DNA of 64,000 bases from Paucisalibacillus algeriensis (GTDB lineage Bacteria; Bacillota; Bacilli; Bacillales; Amphibacillaceae), in contig NZ_CBYO010000022.1 of assembly GCF_000577245.1 (NCBI RefSeq), positions 186,001 through 250,000 of the forward strand, read 5' to 3'. The stretch's first letter is position 1. The number at the start of each line of letters is the position of its first letter. A model generated the notes under the pieces. That model had not been told where the DNA came from, ran no database searches, and was given only the letters and a program-made list of their open reading frames with translations. Shown piece by piece: positions 63,920 to 64,000 of the stretch. The position numbers and the translations under genes were made by a program.

Positions 63920-64000
63920 AATAATAAGTTTCTGCAACTGACAACGAGTGTACAGTTGAGGAACTAAAAAATTAGAGCTTAGAAAAGCTTAGCCGAGGAG

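Overview
The window is chromosomal DNA of a low-G+C, endospore-forming, Gram-positive bacterium of the family Bacillaceae, most like the Oceanobacillus/Virgibacillus/Ornithinibacillus group. The evidence is strong AGGAGG-type ribosome binding sites (often with TTG or GTG starts), a complete gerPABCDEF spore-germination operon, a tRNA-Trp T-box leader before trpS, a FapR-type operator before fabH-fabF, comK, liaFSR, ecsAB, addAB and Firmicute-type hemEHY. Gene order follows several Bacillus subtilis blocks (yjbA/trpS/fabF/fabH/med/yjaV; yitW-yitV-yitU-yitT-yitS; yisL/gerP/addAB/yhjE/yhjD/comK; yhfH/yhfI/lplJ; hemEHY/hmoB; yhaA/ecsBA/hit). These identities come from reading the proteins and from memory of the families; no database search was run. 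I see no rRNA, tRNA, CRISPR array, phage or complete insertion sequence.

Layout. 0-8.6 kb: the 3' part of a PQQ alcohol dehydrogenase fused to cytochrome c, a second PQQ-type sugar dehydrogenase, a Pit phosphate transporter with its DUF47 partner, a DUF378 membrane protein, a large catalase and a metallo-beta-lactamase-fold hydrolase. 8.7-16 kb: T-box/trpS, yjbA, fabH-fabF under a FapR site, the competence-associated Med lipoprotein and neighbours. 16-22 kb: yit-like block with Fe-S assembly factors, hydrolases, YitT and DegV proteins. 22-33 kb: a variable stretch with a beta-propeller exoprotein, lipoproteins, an SDR, two Nudix enzymes, a membrane-anchored phosphate-binding-like protein, an apparently inactive membrane-anchored GH13 amylase, yisL and rocD.

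33-44.6 kb: a decayed repeat-coding locus, gerPA-PF, addAB, yhjE, yhjD and comK. 44.6-54.7 kb: lplJ, yhfI, yhfH, pepF, hemEHY, hmoB and a BdbC/thioredoxin pair. 54.8-64 kb: an MFS pump joined to liaF-liaS-liaR, a PAP2 phosphatase, an M20 amidohydrolase, ecsB-ecsA, an unexplained structured RNA candidate, and hit.

The most unusual items are: (1) a roughly 300-nt plus-strand RNA candidate between ecsA and hit (63002-63304) with long-range terminal pairing, a possible pseudoknot, a 19-codon reading frame and its own intrinsic terminator but no obvious gene; (2) a membrane-anchored GH13 protein in which every catalytic signature residue I can place has been replaced; (3) AddB with its P-loop glycine changed to glutamate; (4) a ComK that ends before the MecA-binding motif known in B. 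subtilis, behind a leader with two inverted repeats; (5) a frameshifted relic of a 14-residue tandem-repeat protein beside gerPA; and (6) a PQQ dehydrogenase carrying the Asp-x-Asp motif associated with lanthanide enzymes.
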